15,112 nt of DNA, from assembly GCA_038532735.1 (NCBI GenBank), contig JBCBAC010000033.1, positions 1-15,112 of the forward strand, written 5' to 3'. Positions 1 to 8,008 of this stretch are shown here, piece after piece (the first letter of the stretch is position 1; each line of letters opens with the position of its first letter). The DNA comes from JAHTBL01 sp038532735. Its GTDB lineage: Bacteria > Pseudomonadota > Alphaproteobacteria > Rhodobacterales > Rhodobacteraceae. The notes beneath the pieces are model-generated. The model worked only from the letters and a program-made list of their open reading frames with translations. It was not told the origin of the DNA and ran no database searches. The position numbers and the translations under genes were made by a program.

Positions 1-728
1 CGATAGGTGTCGATGCGGATATCGGCGGGGTTCACCTCGATCTCGATATTGTCGTCGACCACCGGATAGACCCAAACCGAACTGAACGAGGTGTGCCGCC
101 GCGCCGCTGAATCGTAGGGTGAGATACGCACAAGCCGGTGCACACCGCTTTCGGATTTCAGCCAACCATACGCGTTATGGCCGCTGATCTTGTAGGCCGC
201 CGATTTGATCCCCGCCTCTTCACCGGGGCTTTGGGATTGCAGCTCGACCTTATAGCCCTTCTTTTCGGCCCAGCGGACATACATCCGCGCCAGCATGGAC
301 GCCCAGTCGCAGCTTTCCGTGCCGCCCGCGCCGGAGTTGATCTCAAGAAACGTGTCATTGCTGTCCGCCTCACCATTCAGCAGCGCTTCCAGCTCTTTTT
401 CTGCGGCTTTGCTGACCAGTGCTTTCAAAGCGGCTTCAGCCTCGGCCACGACCTCTGCGTCGTCTTCCATCTCGCCCAGCTCAATCAGCTCGACATTGTC
501 GGAGAGCTCTTGGCTCAACGAGGTGTAGCTCGCCATCGCGTCAACGAGCGTCTGACGCTCGCGCATCAGCTTTTGAGCCTTTTCGGGGTCGTTCCACAGA
601 TCGGGGTCCTCGGTCATCGCGTTGAATTCCTCAAGGCGATGTTCGGCGGTGTCCCAATCCATGCGCTGCCGCAGTAGCGTCAGCGATTTCTCGATTGCCT
701 CAACAGCGTTTTGCGCCTCAGCCCGCAT
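1..728 (-). CDS. prfB: Peptide chain release factor 2 (RF2), 3' end cut by window edge
   Basis: RF2 recognises UGA and UAA stop codons and triggers peptidyl-tRNA hydrolysis on the ribosome. About 242 codons are visible. They cover the N-terminal helical domain (from MRAEAQNAVEAIEKSL), the block TFLEINSGAGGTESCDWA, and the stretch containing SESGVHRLVRISPYD and RRHTSFSSVWVYP, which is typical of class I release factors. The reading runs out at RIDTY. The catalytic GGQ loop, expected within the next few residues, lies outside the window. The start is ATG at 728, with an in-frame TGA 24 bases upstream of it. The Shine-Dalgarno sequence is weak. The frame is open through the region around codon 26, so the autoregulatory +1 frameshift site of E. 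coli prfB is absent. It is the last gene of the leftward group, 64 bases after PBP1A. RF2 rather than RF1 rests on the start region and the DWASML block. Confidence 0.95.
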   Translation of the reverse strand, partial: MRAEAQNAVEAIEKSLTLLRQRMDWDTAEHRLEEFNAMTEDPDLWNDPEKAQKLMRERQTLVDAMASYTSLSQELSDNVELIELGEMEDDAEVVAEAEAALKALVSKAAEKELEALLNGEADSNDTFLEINSGAGGTESCDWASMLARMYVRWAEKKGYKVELQSQSPGEEAGIKSAAYKISGHNAYGWLKSESGVHRLVRISPYDSAARRHTSFSSVWVYPVVDDNIEIEVNPADIRIDTY

Positions 729-768
729 AAGCCCATCCGTTTCTGCCTGTCAGGAGGAGGATGTAACA

Positions 769-793
769 ACGCCTGCCCGCACGGGCAAGGCGT
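769..793 (-). terminator. Possible hairpin terminator after PBP1A gene
   Basis: The arms ACGCCTGCCCG (769-779) and CGGGCAAGGCGT (782-793) form an almost perfect GC-rich stem with one bulged A and a tiny loop. Read leftward, the hairpin begins inside the PBP1A stop codon. It is followed by a short, T-poor stretch (TTGTTACA), so a classic rho-independent terminator is not shown. It may attenuate read-through into prfB or simply stabilise the upstream mRNA. Confidence 0.35.
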
Positions 794-3348
794 CAGTAAA
801 GTCCGCCGGAGCTGAGCGTGCCAAAACTCGCCTTTGGCGCCACGCGTGCCTTCTGTCCGGTGGACGTCGTGACCTCGCGGATCGCATCGCCTTCACCGCG
901 ACCAAAGAGCGGCAGGTCAGCGGCCATCGCAAAGCCGCCGTCAAACGTGATCCCAAAGACCGGCTCTTCGCCATCGCGGAAATACTCGGCCACGACGTTC
1001 TCTCCAAATGCGTCGTCAGACAGGCGCGCACCGGTAAACCGGTCGATCTTGATGAAGCGTCCGCCCGGTGGGACTGCAAACTCCCCACCACCGTATTTCT
1101 TGGTGGCTTCCAGCATGAAGCGGTTGAAAACCGGGCCACACATACCGCCACCTGACGCGCCCCGCCCCAGCGTGCGGGGCTGGTCATAGCCGATGTAACA
1201 GCCTGCCACGATATTGCTGGTGAAGCCGACGAACCAGACATCCTTTGCGTCATTCGTGGTGCCGGTCTTGCCCGCGGCCGGCACAGGCAGGTTGACCGTC
1301 CGCGCCGCCGTACCACGCTCCACGACACCTTCCATCATCGACGTCAGCTGATAGGCCGTGATCGCGTTGATCACCCGCTCGCGGTCCGACACGATGCGCG
1401 GGGCTGCCCCGGGATCGAGGGAGGCCACGCGGCAATCCTCACATGCGCGCGTGTCATGGCGGAAAATCGTCTTGCCGTAGCGGTCCTGCACTCGGTCCAC
1501 CAGTGTCGGCTGCACGCGCTCGCCACCGTTAGCGAACATCGCATAAGCCGCGACCACTTTGTAAAGTGTGCTTTCCTCGGCCCCCAGCGCGTTCGATAGG
1601 AAGCGGTTCATCCGGTCATAAACGCCAAAGCGTTCCGCGTAGCTTGCAACGACATCCATGCCGACTTCTTCGGCCAGACGCACCGTCATCAGGTTCCGCG
1701 ACCGTTCGATCCCGGTGCGCAAGGGGGTGGGGCCGTAAAACCGCTCAGACGCGTTTTTCGGCCGCCACAAACCTTGCGGTGTGTTGATCTCAATCGGCGC
1801 GTCCACGACGATCGTCGCAGGCGTATAGCCACTGTCCAGCGCGGCAGCATAGACGAACGGTTTGAACGCAGAGCCGGGCTGCCGCAGTGCCTGTGTCGCC
1901 CGGTTAAAGACCGAATGCTGGTAGCTAAAGCCCCCCTGCATCGCGATCACACGGCCCGTATCCACGTCCATCGCCACAAAACCACCCTGCACTTCGGGGA
2001 TTTGCCGCAAGGTCCAGCGTATGAAGCTGCCATCCTCGTCACGGGTCATGCGCCTGACATGCACCACATCACCAACCTCAAGCAGATCACCCGCGACCTG
2101 CGCCTGGCGCCCGAGGGAGCCATCCTCATTCAGTTTGCGCGCCCATTGAACATCAGCGGCGGGAATGAAATGCCCATCCTCGTCATCCGGCACACCTTCG
2201 ATGCCGATCCGCGCATCATTCGCGCCGACCTCAAGCACGACGGCCGGATACCACTGGTTCTCTAAATCAACGTCACGGGCCACGCGCACGTTTTGCAAGG
2301 CGGCACGCCAAAGCGTCTCGTCAGCCAAAACCTCCGACGCCAACGTTTCGCCAGTTCCGCGCCAGATACCGCGGCTGCGGTCATATTGTTCCAGCGCAAG
2401 CCGTAGCGAATTTGCGGCGACGTTCTGCATCTCGGGATCAATCGTGGCGCGCACGGTCATCCCGCCTGAGAAAAACTCATCCTCACCAAAGTCTTCGCTC
2501 AGCTGGCGGCGGATTTCATCGGTGAAGTAATCCCGCGGTGGAAGGGCTTGCTTGAACCCTTCATAGTCCCCGTTCTGCACGGTCTTCAGCGGCTCTGCGC
2601 GGGCGGTCTGATACGCTTCCTCGCTCAGATAGCCGTTCTCAAACATCTCACGCAGCACGAAATTGCGCCGCTGCGTTGCGCGCTCGATCTGGCGCACCGG
2701 ATGGTAGGTGGAGGGCGCTTTGGGCAGCGCGGCCAGATAGGCTGCCTCTTGCGGTGCAAGGGCTGCGAGCGGTTTGTTAAAATAAGTCTGAGAAGCCGCG
2801 GCCACGCCATAGCTGTTCTGGCCCAGGAAAATCTCGTTCAGATAGAGCTCAAGGATCTGGTCTTTATCGAGCGTGTTCTCGATCCGTGTGGCCAGGATCA
2901 ATTCCTTGATCTTGCGCTCGACAGACCGATCCCCAGAGAGCAGGAAGTTCTTCATCACCTGTTGGGTGATCGTCGAGGCCCCGCGCACATTCTCCCCGCG
3001 CGAGCGAACCGCGTCAATCAGGGCCGAGACCATACCGCGCGCATCGTAGCCCTGATGCTGGTAGAAGTTCTTGTCCTCCGCCGAGATGAACGCGTGTTTG
3101 ACAAGGTCCGGAATCTCTTCGGAATCCGCGAATAAGCGACGCTCTTTCGCAAACTCATCAATAATCCGCCCTTCGCCCGAATAAATCCGGCTGATCGTCG
3201 GTGGTGTGTATTGCGCAAGGCTTTCGTGGCTGGGCAGGTCGCGCCCATAGATCCAGAAAACGGCGCCAAGGCTGAGCGCACCGAACAACATACCCAGCGT
3301 GAGCCAGGAAAAAATCGCTCCGAAAAAGCCTAAGATAAACCGTATCAC
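793..3348 (-). CDS. mrcA: Penicillin-binding protein 1A, bifunctional glycosyltransferase/transpeptidase
   Basis: This class A PBP polymerises lipid II into glycan strands and cross-links the stem peptides at the outer face of the inner membrane. It has 851 residues, a normal length. In order: a membrane anchor at about 4-33; a GT51 glycosyltransferase domain at about 50-230 with the catalytic Glu in AEDKNFYQH (E91) and RGASTITQQVMKN (122-134); an OB-like insert at about 330-450; and a transpeptidase domain with SAFK (493-496, nucleophile S493), SRN (550-552) and KTGT (694-697). The start is GTG at 3348, preceded by an AGG-containing sequence. The first internal ATG (codon 20) would cut the anchor in half, so GTG is preferred. 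A CEDC motif at 636-639 inside the transpeptidase domain is of unknown importance. Genes of this type usually follow the amidase gene directly in related bacteria; here a methyltransferase gene on the other strand separates them. Confidence 0.95.
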   Translation of the reverse strand: MIRFILGFFGAIFSWLTLGMLFGALSLGAVFWIYGRDLPSHESLAQYTPPTISRIYSGEGRIIDEFAKERRLFADSEEIPDLVKHAFISAEDKNFYQHQGYDARGMVSALIDAVRSRGENVRGASTITQQVMKNFLLSGDRSVERKIKELILATRIENTLDKDQILELYLNEIFLGQNSYGVAAASQTYFNKPLAALAPQEAAYLAALPKAPSTYHPVRQIERATQRRNFVLREMFENGYLSEEAYQTARAEPLKTVQNGDYEGFKQALPPRDYFTDEIRRQLSEDFGEDEFFSGGMTVRATIDPEMQNVAANSLRLALEQYDRSRGIWRGTGETLASEVLADETLWRAALQNVRVARDVDLENQWYPAVVLEVGANDARIGIEGVPDDEDGHFIPAADVQWARKLNEDGSLGRQAQVAGDLLEVGDVVHVRRMTRDEDGSFIRWTLRQIPEVQGGFVAMDVDTGRVIAMQGGFSYQHSVFNRATQALRQPGSAFKPFVYAAALDSGYTPATIVVDAPIEINTPQGLWRPKNASERFYGPTPLRTGIERSRNLMTVRLAEEVGMDVVASYAERFGVYDRMNRFLSNALGAEESTLYKVVAAYAMFANGGERVQPTLVDRVQDRYGKTIFRHDTRACEDCRVASLDPGAAPRIVSDRERVINAITAYQLTSMMEGVVERGTAARTVNLPVPAAGKTGTTNDAKDVWFVGFTSNIVAGCYIGYDQPRTLGRGASGGGMCGPVFNRFMLEATKKYGGGEFAVPPGGRFIKIDRFTGARLSDDAFGENVVAEYFRDGEEPVFGITFDGGFAMAADLPLFGRGEGDAIREVTTSTGQKARVAPKASFGTLSSGGLY

Positions 3349-3378
3349 GCGCCTGCACCTTTGGGTTGCTTGGGTCTC

Positions 3379-3397
3379 GTATACGCGCGCGCGCGCG
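3379..3397. repeat. Alternating purine-pyrimidine tract containing (CG)7
   Basis: A 19-base strictly alternating tract (GTATA then seven CG units, 3384-3397) lies between the divergent starts of the PBP1A and methyltransferase genes. Such tracts can adopt Z-DNA under negative supercoiling and can slip in length during replication. No function is shown here. Confidence 0.6.
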
Positions 3398-3471
3398 AGG
3401 CGTCAAAACGAGAAGCCGTGATCTGCTGCGGTTTCTTGCCCACCCTTTGCCCTTCAACGTAAGGTCAAACC

Positions 3472-4065
3472 ATGCGCCCTGAAGACATCCTGCCCACCTA
3501 TGAAACCGTCGGCCCCGCCTTCGCAAAAGCCCGCGATTGCACGCTTTGGGAAAAGCCGCTTCTTGACTGGCTTTTTGACAGCGCCCCCGGCCCCAACCTA
3601 CTGGATATCGGCTGTGGCGGTGGCCTTCCTATCGCGCGTTATCTTGTGGATCGTGGCGCGCGGATAACGGCAATTGACGGCGCGCAAAGCATGGTTGAGG
3701 TCTGCCGCAAGAACGTGCCTGAGGCGACGGTGCAGCTTGCCGATATGCGCGATTTTGATCTGGGACATCGCTTTGACGGCCTCATCGCGTTCAACTCGTT
3801 TTTCCATCTCAGCCCCGCCGATCAGGCCAAAGCCTTCGCCCGCTTCTCAGCCCATGCCAGACCCGGCGCACCGCTGGTGATCACAACCGGCCCGGAGGCC
3901 AGCGAAAGGGTCGGCGCTGTCGAAGGCGCGCCGGTCTATCACGCCAGCCTCTCCCCCAGCGGCTACCGCGCCCTCTTTAAAACCGAAGGCTGGGAGGAAG
4001 TCGCCTTCCGCCCTGAAGACCCCACCTTTCACGGCCATACGATCTGGCAAGCGCGCAAAACCTAA
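3472..4065 (+). CDS. Class I SAM-dependent methyltransferase, substrate unknown
   Basis: A 197-residue single-domain protein of the Methyltransf_11/25 type that would transfer a methyl group from S-adenosylmethionine. The SAM site is clear: motif I LLDIGCGGGLP (43-53), the acidic residue after strand 2 in ITAIDGA (D69), and LADMRD (89-94) as motif II. FDGLIAFNSFFHL follows at the usual place for motif III. There is no signal peptide or membrane segment, so it is probably cytosolic. The start is ATG at 3472, with TAAGG upstream as a modest ribosome binding site. It is the only rightward gene in the first 6.6 kb. It stands divergent to the PBP1A gene and convergent to the amidase gene. The substrate cannot be read from the sequence; small-molecule methylation is as likely as any macromolecular target. 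Confidence 0.85.
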   Translation: MRPEDILPTYETVGPAFAKARDCTLWEKPLLDWLFDSAPGPNLLDIGCGGGLPIARYLVDRGARITAIDGAQSMVEVCRKNVPEATVQLADMRDFDLGHRFDGLIAFNSFFHLSPADQAKAFARFSAHARPGAPLVITTGPEASERVGAVEGAPVYHASLSPSGYRALFKTEGWEEVAFRPEDPTFHGHTIWQARKT

Positions 4066-4088
4066 CTTTCGCTTTTTCGAAATATCCT
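4066..4088 (-). repeat. Copy 1 of AGGATATTT..GAAAAAGCGAA intergenic motif
   Basis: On the minus strand this reads AGGATATTTCGAAAAAGCGA followed by AAG. Over 22 bases it matches 8800-8821 (plus strand) at all but two positions. It starts directly after the methyltransferase stop codon. On the plus strand TTTCG and CGAAA can pair around a CTTTTT loop, a weak hairpin. All recognisable copies in the window lie between convergent genes, which suggests a role at transcript 3' ends. Confidence 0.5.
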
Positions 4089-4092
4089 AGGG

Positions 4093-4156
4093 GGGTCCGG
4101 GGGGATGAAATCCCCCTGGTTTCAAGTCTGGGTCTGGGGGGATGAAATCCCCCCAG
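4093..4156. repeat. Tandem pair of G-rich hairpins, 37-base period
   Basis: Two nearly identical 24-base units (4093-4116 and 4130-4153, one mismatch) each contain GGGGGAT-GAA-ATCCCCC. Unit 2 extends to a perfect 10-bp stem, CTGGGGGGAT/ATCCCCCCAG (4134-4143 and 4147-4156), with a GAA loop. Unit 1 has a 7-bp stem (4100-4106 and 4110-4116). Neither is followed by a T-run on either strand. The position between the convergent methyltransferase and amidase genes fits a two-way transcription or decay barrier, or a REP-like repeat. Confidence 0.65.
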
Positions 4157-4189
4157 CATCGCGATTTGGCGAAGCTAAAGCACAAAACC

Positions 4190-5410
4190 TTATTGCCGGA
4201 TCAAACGAGCCTCTGCAGCATCAGCAACCACCCAATCCATCAGCGCCGCCGCAATACCTTGTGCGGCCTGCGCACGCCATTCGGGATCAATCAGGTTCTC
4301 GAAATCAGATGGGCTCGACATAAAGCCAAGCTCTACCAGAACCGACGGAATATCGGGCGCCTTGAGCACGGAAAACGCCGCGTGCCGGCGCGGGCGATTG
4401 TTGATCTTGCCCACCGCGTTGCGCAACTCGCGCACCAGCGTGTCAGCCAACCGATCCGTGCGCGGCGCAGTCTCCAACCGGGCTAAATCCATCAGGATCG
4501 TCGCGATCTCATCGCCTTGCTGAGACAAATCAATGCCCGCCAAAAGATCCGCCCGATCATGGCGCTCAGCCAGTTGCGCGGAAGCGGCATCGCTGGCCTC
4601 TTCCGCCAATGTGTAGATCGTGGCGCCCGTTGCCTCCCCTTCTGCCACGGTATCGGCATGGAGTGACACAAACACATCAGCCTGCACACGGTGCGCCATG
4701 GCCACGCGGGTCTCTAGAGGCACAAAGACATCCTCATCCCGGGTCAGGCGCACGTCGAAATTTCCGGCGCGCAACAGCGCCTCTTTCAGCTCCCGCGCGA
4801 ATGTCAGCATCAGCACCGCCTCGCTCACCCCATTGCGCTCCGCCCCCGGGTCAAGCCCACCATGGCCCGGATCAAGCAACACGATCACCGGGCGGTCGCC
4901 TTGCTGGCGCTGCTTGGCAGCGGGTTGTGCGGGTAAATCAGGCTCCAACGCCCATTCCGGCGTCGTTGCGGCCCCCGATTGCGCTGCAAAATCTGCGGGC
5001 GAGGTTTCCTGCAGGCGCACATTGAGGACACCACTCGCGTCTTCTTCAGACACAATCATGCCCGCCTCACGCACGGCCAGGGGGCCCGTCAAATCAAGCA
5101 CCATACGCGACCAGCCAGGGCGAAACGGCCCAAACCGCGCTTCCGACACACCGTCGGAGTTCAGAAACACCGCATCGCGCATGCCGTCAAACAGCACTTC
5201 GCGAAAATCCATCACGAGCCTGGGCGGATCATCAACTGTGAAGACACGGTAGGGCACCGCTTGGCTCAAATGCAGCTCGACCAGCACATCGCCGCCCCGG
5301 TCTTTCACCTGACTTTGCGACACGTCCACACGCGCAAGTCCGCCAAAGCCTTGCGCCATAGCGGGCATCGCGCAGACAAGCGCGAAGATCACAAGAATGT
5401 ATCGGATCAT
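4190..5410 (-). CDS. amiC: N-acetylmuramoyl-L-alanine amidase with AMIN domain, AmiC-like
   Basis: A periplasmic zinc amidase that cuts the bond between N-acetylmuramic acid and the stem peptide, normally to split septal peptidoglycan during division. It has 406 residues: a signal peptide (1 to about 19, cleavage after AMPAMA); an AMIN targeting domain at about 25-135; a linker rich in Ala, Pro and Gln; and an Amidase_3 domain at about 174-395. The zinc ligands are visible as H183 (LLDPGHGG), E197 (NGVSE) and H251 (SLHAD). The catalytic Glu is E360 (VLVELGFMS). The start is ATG at 5410 with no strong ribosome binding site. It lies 60 bases after the aminotransferase gene and could share its transcript. 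The region between 210 and 350 is long enough to hold the regulatory helix of AmiB/AmiC-type enzymes, suggesting control by an EnvC/NlpD-like activator. That is inferred from the family, not seen here. Confidence 0.93.
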   Translation of the reverse strand: MIRYILVIFALVCAMPAMAQGFGGLARVDVSQSQVKDRGGDVLVELHLSQAVPYRVFTVDDPPRLVMDFREVLFDGMRDAVFLNSDGVSEARFGPFRPGWSRMVLDLTGPLAVREAGMIVSEEDASGVLNVRLQETSPADFAAQSGAATTPEWALEPDLPAQPAAKQRQQGDRPVIVLLDPGHGGLDPGAERNGVSEAVLMLTFARELKEALLRAGNFDVRLTRDEDVFVPLETRVAMAHRVQADVFVSLHADTVAEGEATGATIYTLAEEASDAASAQLAERHDRADLLAGIDLSQQGDEIATILMDLARLETAPRTDRLADTLVRELRNAVGKINNRPRRHAAFSVLKAPDIPSVLVELGFMSSPSDFENLIDPEWRAQAAQGIAAALMDWVVADAAEARLIRQ

Positions 5411-5470
5411 CTGACTGCTCGATCCTGTTTTTGTTGCGCGTAGTCTAGCGGGTTTGCGCCGCCCTGTCGA

Positions 5471-6616
5471 TCAGCCGCGCGCAGCCATGAAGGCTTTTAG
5501 CCGCGCCAACCCTTCGCGGATATCCTCAGTGCTGCGGGCATAGGAAAAGCGCAAAGTCCCTGCCCCGCGCGCGGCGTCAAAATCGAGCCCGGGCGTCACG
5601 GCGACCCCCGCTTGCTCCAGAATTTCAGCTGCAAAAGCACGGCTGTCATCCGTCAAGTGGCTGACATCGGCATAGACGTAGAACGCCCCATCCGGCGGCG
5701 CGATCCGGTCAAAGCCCGCCTCTGGCAGACCTTCGATCATCAGGCGACGGTTTTCCGTATAGATGGCAAGGTTGGCCTGCAGCTCCTCCTCGCAATCCAT
5801 CGCGTGAAGAGCTGCGATCTGTGCCGCATGAGGCGCGCAGATGAACATGTTCTGGGCCAGACGCTCAATCGTGCGGACGTGATCCGGTGGAACAACCATC
5901 CAGCCCACACGCCAGCCCGTCATCGAGAAATATTTGGAGAACGAGTTGATCACATAGACATCGTCACTGATCTCCAGCGCGGTGACGGCTTTCGCCTCGT
6001 ATTCGATCCCGTGATAAATCTCGTCACTGATAAAGGCCGCACCGCGATCCTGTGCGCATTTGATTAAGGCTGCCAATTCCGGCTTGCCAAGCATGGTGCC
6101 CGATGGGTTGGCGGGCGAGGCCACCATCAGCCCCTGAAAATCGACGCCGTCCAGAGCGGCGGGGGTGACTTGCAAGCGCGCGGCCTCTGCCGCCTCGACA
6201 ATGACCGGCTCCAAGTCAAGTGCGCTCAGGATCTGACGATAGCTGGGATAGCCGGGGGCGCCGATCGCGACCTTCTCGCCGCTGTCGAAAAGCGCGGTGA
6301 ACGCCAGAATGAAACCACCCGACGAGCCCGGCGTGATCACCACACGCGCGGGATCAAGGTCGACACCATACCAATCGGCATAAAGCCGCGCGATCCGGGC
6401 CCGCAGCGCAGGCAGGCCCAAAGCCACGGTGTAACCCAGCTGACCCGCCTCCATCTCGGCTGCCAAACCAGCGCGCGCGCCTTGTGGCGCTGGGGTTCCG
6501 GGCTGTCCGACCTCCATATGAATGATGTGGCGCCCGGCCTCTTCGGCGCGCCGCGCATCCTCCATCACGTCCATCACAATGAAAGGATCAACGTTGCCGC
6601 GTCTTGAGTTCCGCAT
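5471..6616 (-). CDS. Class I/II PLP-dependent aminotransferase
   Basis: A fold-type I aminotransferase that moves an amino group between an amino acid and a 2-oxo acid. The active site is complete: SPANPSG (Asn), SDEIYHG (Asp holding the pyridine nitrogen), SFSKYFSMTGWRVGW with the PLP lysine at K228, and LRFSY with the carboxylate-binding Arg near the C terminus. Two starts are possible. ATG at 6616 (381 residues) has AGGGG five bases upstream. ATG at 6640 (389 residues) has no clear ribosome binding site and would overlap the divergent protease gene. I prefer 6616. Conserved sequence begins just after it, at RRGNVDPFIVMDVM. There is no signal peptide, so it is cytosolic. The overall pattern resembles the aspartate/aromatic/alanine subgroup, but I cannot assign the substrate. 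Its place upstream of the amidase gene gives no clear pathway. Confidence 0.9.
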   Translation of the reverse strand: MRNSRRGNVDPFIVMDVMEDARRAEEAGRHIIHMEVGQPGTPAPQGARAGLAAEMEAGQLGYTVALGLPALRARIARLYADWYGVDLDPARVVITPGSSGGFILAFTALFDSGEKVAIGAPGYPSYRQILSALDLEPVIVEAAEAARLQVTPAALDGVDFQGLMVASPANPSGTMLGKPELAALIKCAQDRGAAFISDEIYHGIEYEAKAVTALEISDDVYVINSFSKYFSMTGWRVGWMVVPPDHVRTIERLAQNMFICAPHAAQIAALHAMDCEEELQANLAIYTENRRLMIEGLPEAGFDRIAPPDGAFYVYADVSHLTDDSRAFAAEILEQAGVAVTPGLDFDAARGAGTLRFSYARSTEDIREGLARLKAFMAARG

Positions 6617-6621
6617 CTTTG

Positions 6622-6626
6622 CCCCT
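6622..6626 (-). promoter_or_regulatory. Ribosome binding site deciding the aminotransferase start
   Basis: AGGGG on the minus strand lies five bases before ATG 6616. The longer alternative start at 6640 lacks a comparable site. This supports the shorter protein and leaves 22 bases between the two divergent start codons. Confidence 0.5.
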
Positions 6627-6638
6627 AAGCTGCCGTCC

Positions 6639-7997
6639 ATGAGGTTCTTTCAAGCCAGACCCCGCCCGTCAATGGCCCATGCTCTGCTTGGCATGGCGCT
6701 GCTCGCCCTGCTGACAATTGCCCAAGCGCCCGTCGCCAAGGCGCAAGGGCTGATCCGCGACGCAGAGGTAGAGCGCGGCTTGCGCGAAATCTCAGCGCCC
6801 ATTCTGAACGCAGCGGGCCTGTCACCTGCCCGCGTGAAAGTGCTGCTGATCAATGACAGCTCGCTCAACGCTTTTGTCGCCGATCCCAACCATATCTTCG
6901 TACATACTGGACTTGTGCTGCGCATGAAGCGCGTCGAGGAGCTGCAAGCCGTCATCGCCCATGAAGCCGCCCATATCGCCAATGGTCATCTGACCCGGCG
7001 GATGGCCAATATGAAAGCCGCCCGGCGCAATGCGCTTCTGGGGCTGGCCGTATCGCTGGCCGCCGGTGCTGCCAACCCGCGCGCAGGCGCAGGCCTCGCC
7101 ATCGGCTCTCAGGAAACCGCGCGCCGCCTCTTCTTCGCCCATACCCGCGCTGAAGAAGCCGCCGCAGATCAATCGGCCGCGCGCTACATGGCGCGCGCAG
7201 GCGTCGATCCATCGGCGGCGGTTGATGTGCTCAATATCTTTCGCGGGCAAGAGGCGCTTTCGGTCAGTCGCCAAGACCCCTACACGCGCACGCACCCACT
7301 AACGCGCGACCGAATCCGTGCCATGCAAGGCGCTGCTGCGGCCTATAAGGACAACGCCCGCGAGGATCCGCGCGCGCAGGCGTGGTTTGCGCAAGTGCAA
7401 AACAAACTCAGCGCGTTTCTGCGCGCACCCAGTTGGACACTGAACCGCGTCAAGCGCAACGACACCTCGGCCATGGGGCTGATGCGCAAGGCCGTGGCCT
7501 ATCACCGCAAACCAGACCGCAAACGAGCGTTCTCAAACGTGAACGCGCTGGTGCAGTCGCGCCCCCAAAACCCATATGCCCACGAACTGCGCGGCCAGAT
7601 TCATCTGGAAAACCGCGATTTCGGCACGGCCGTGAACGCCTATGGCCGCGCCGTGCAGCTGGCCCCGAACGAGCCGCTGATCCTTGCAGGCTACGGGCGC
7701 GCCCTGCTGGCGCTCGACACAGCCGATGGCAATCGCCGCGCCTTGCAGGCGCTTGAGAAATCGCGCCAGCGCGATCCATTGAACCCGCGCATGTTGCGCG
7801 ATCTGGCGCAGGCCTATGCGAAGGCGGGCAATAACGGCATGGCCTCGCTCACCAAGGCCGAGCGGTATGCCTTTTCCGGTCGGCTGAAAGATGCCGCCGT
7901 GCACGCCAAACGCGCCGAGGGGCTTTTGCCGCGCGGCTCCGCCCCTTGGCAGCGTGCGCAGGATATGATCTTTGCGGCCCAAAGCGCCAAGCGATGA
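6639..7997 (+). CDS. M48 family metalloprotease with C-terminal TPR-like repeats, BepA-like
   Basis: A probable periplasmic zinc protease of the BepA (YfgC) type, which monitors outer-membrane protein assembly and degrades stalled proteins. From ATG 6639 it has 452 residues. A hydrophobic signal peptide at about 13-36 ends in APVAKAQ. The M48 domain spans about 40-235, with HEAAH at 108-112 and the third zinc ligand E173 in EEAAADQ. A helical region at about 280-440 contains repeat-like units such as NPYAHELRGQIHLENRDFGT, consistent with TPRs. ATG 6672 is an alternative start that would still keep the signal peptide; neither has a strong ribosome binding site. The open frame extends upstream to 6522, but that part overlaps the aminotransferase gene and has no secretory character. 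The DsbA-like gene follows after 11 bases, so the two are probably co-transcribed. Confidence 0.9.
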   Translation: MRFFQARPRPSMAHALLGMALLALLTIAQAPVAKAQGLIRDAEVERGLREISAPILNAAGLSPARVKVLLINDSSLNAFVADPNHIFVHTGLVLRMKRVEELQAVIAHEAAHIANGHLTRRMANMKAARRNALLGLAVSLAAGAANPRAGAGLAIGSQETARRLFFAHTRAEEAAADQSAARYMARAGVDPSAAVDVLNIFRGQEALSVSRQDPYTRTHPLTRDRIRAMQGAAAAYKDNAREDPRAQAWFAQVQNKLSAFLRAPSWTLNRVKRNDTSAMGLMRKAVAYHRKPDRKRAFSNVNALVQSRPQNPYAHELRGQIHLENRDFGTAVNAYGRAVQLAPNEPLILAGYGRALLALDTADGNRRALQALEKSRQRDPLNPRMLRDLAQAYAKAGNNGMASLTKAERYAFSGRLKDAAVHAKRAEGLLPRGSAPWQRAQDMIFAAQSAKR

Positions 7998-8002
7998 GAG
8001 GA
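7997..8002 (+). promoter_or_regulatory. Ribosome binding site of the DsbA-like gene, overlapping the protease stop codon
   Basis: AGAGGA begins at the last base of the TGA stop (7995-7997) and lies six bases before ATG 8009. The arrangement is typical of translational coupling. It also fixes the start of the downstream gene, whose open frame otherwise extends back to 7946. Confidence 0.7.
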
Positions 8003-8008
8003 TTTCCC

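Noticed and set aside
6522..6638. N-terminal extension of the M48 protease frame
   Set aside because: It overlaps the aminotransferase coding sequence, is not secretory in character, and would bury the signal peptide behind about 39 residues.
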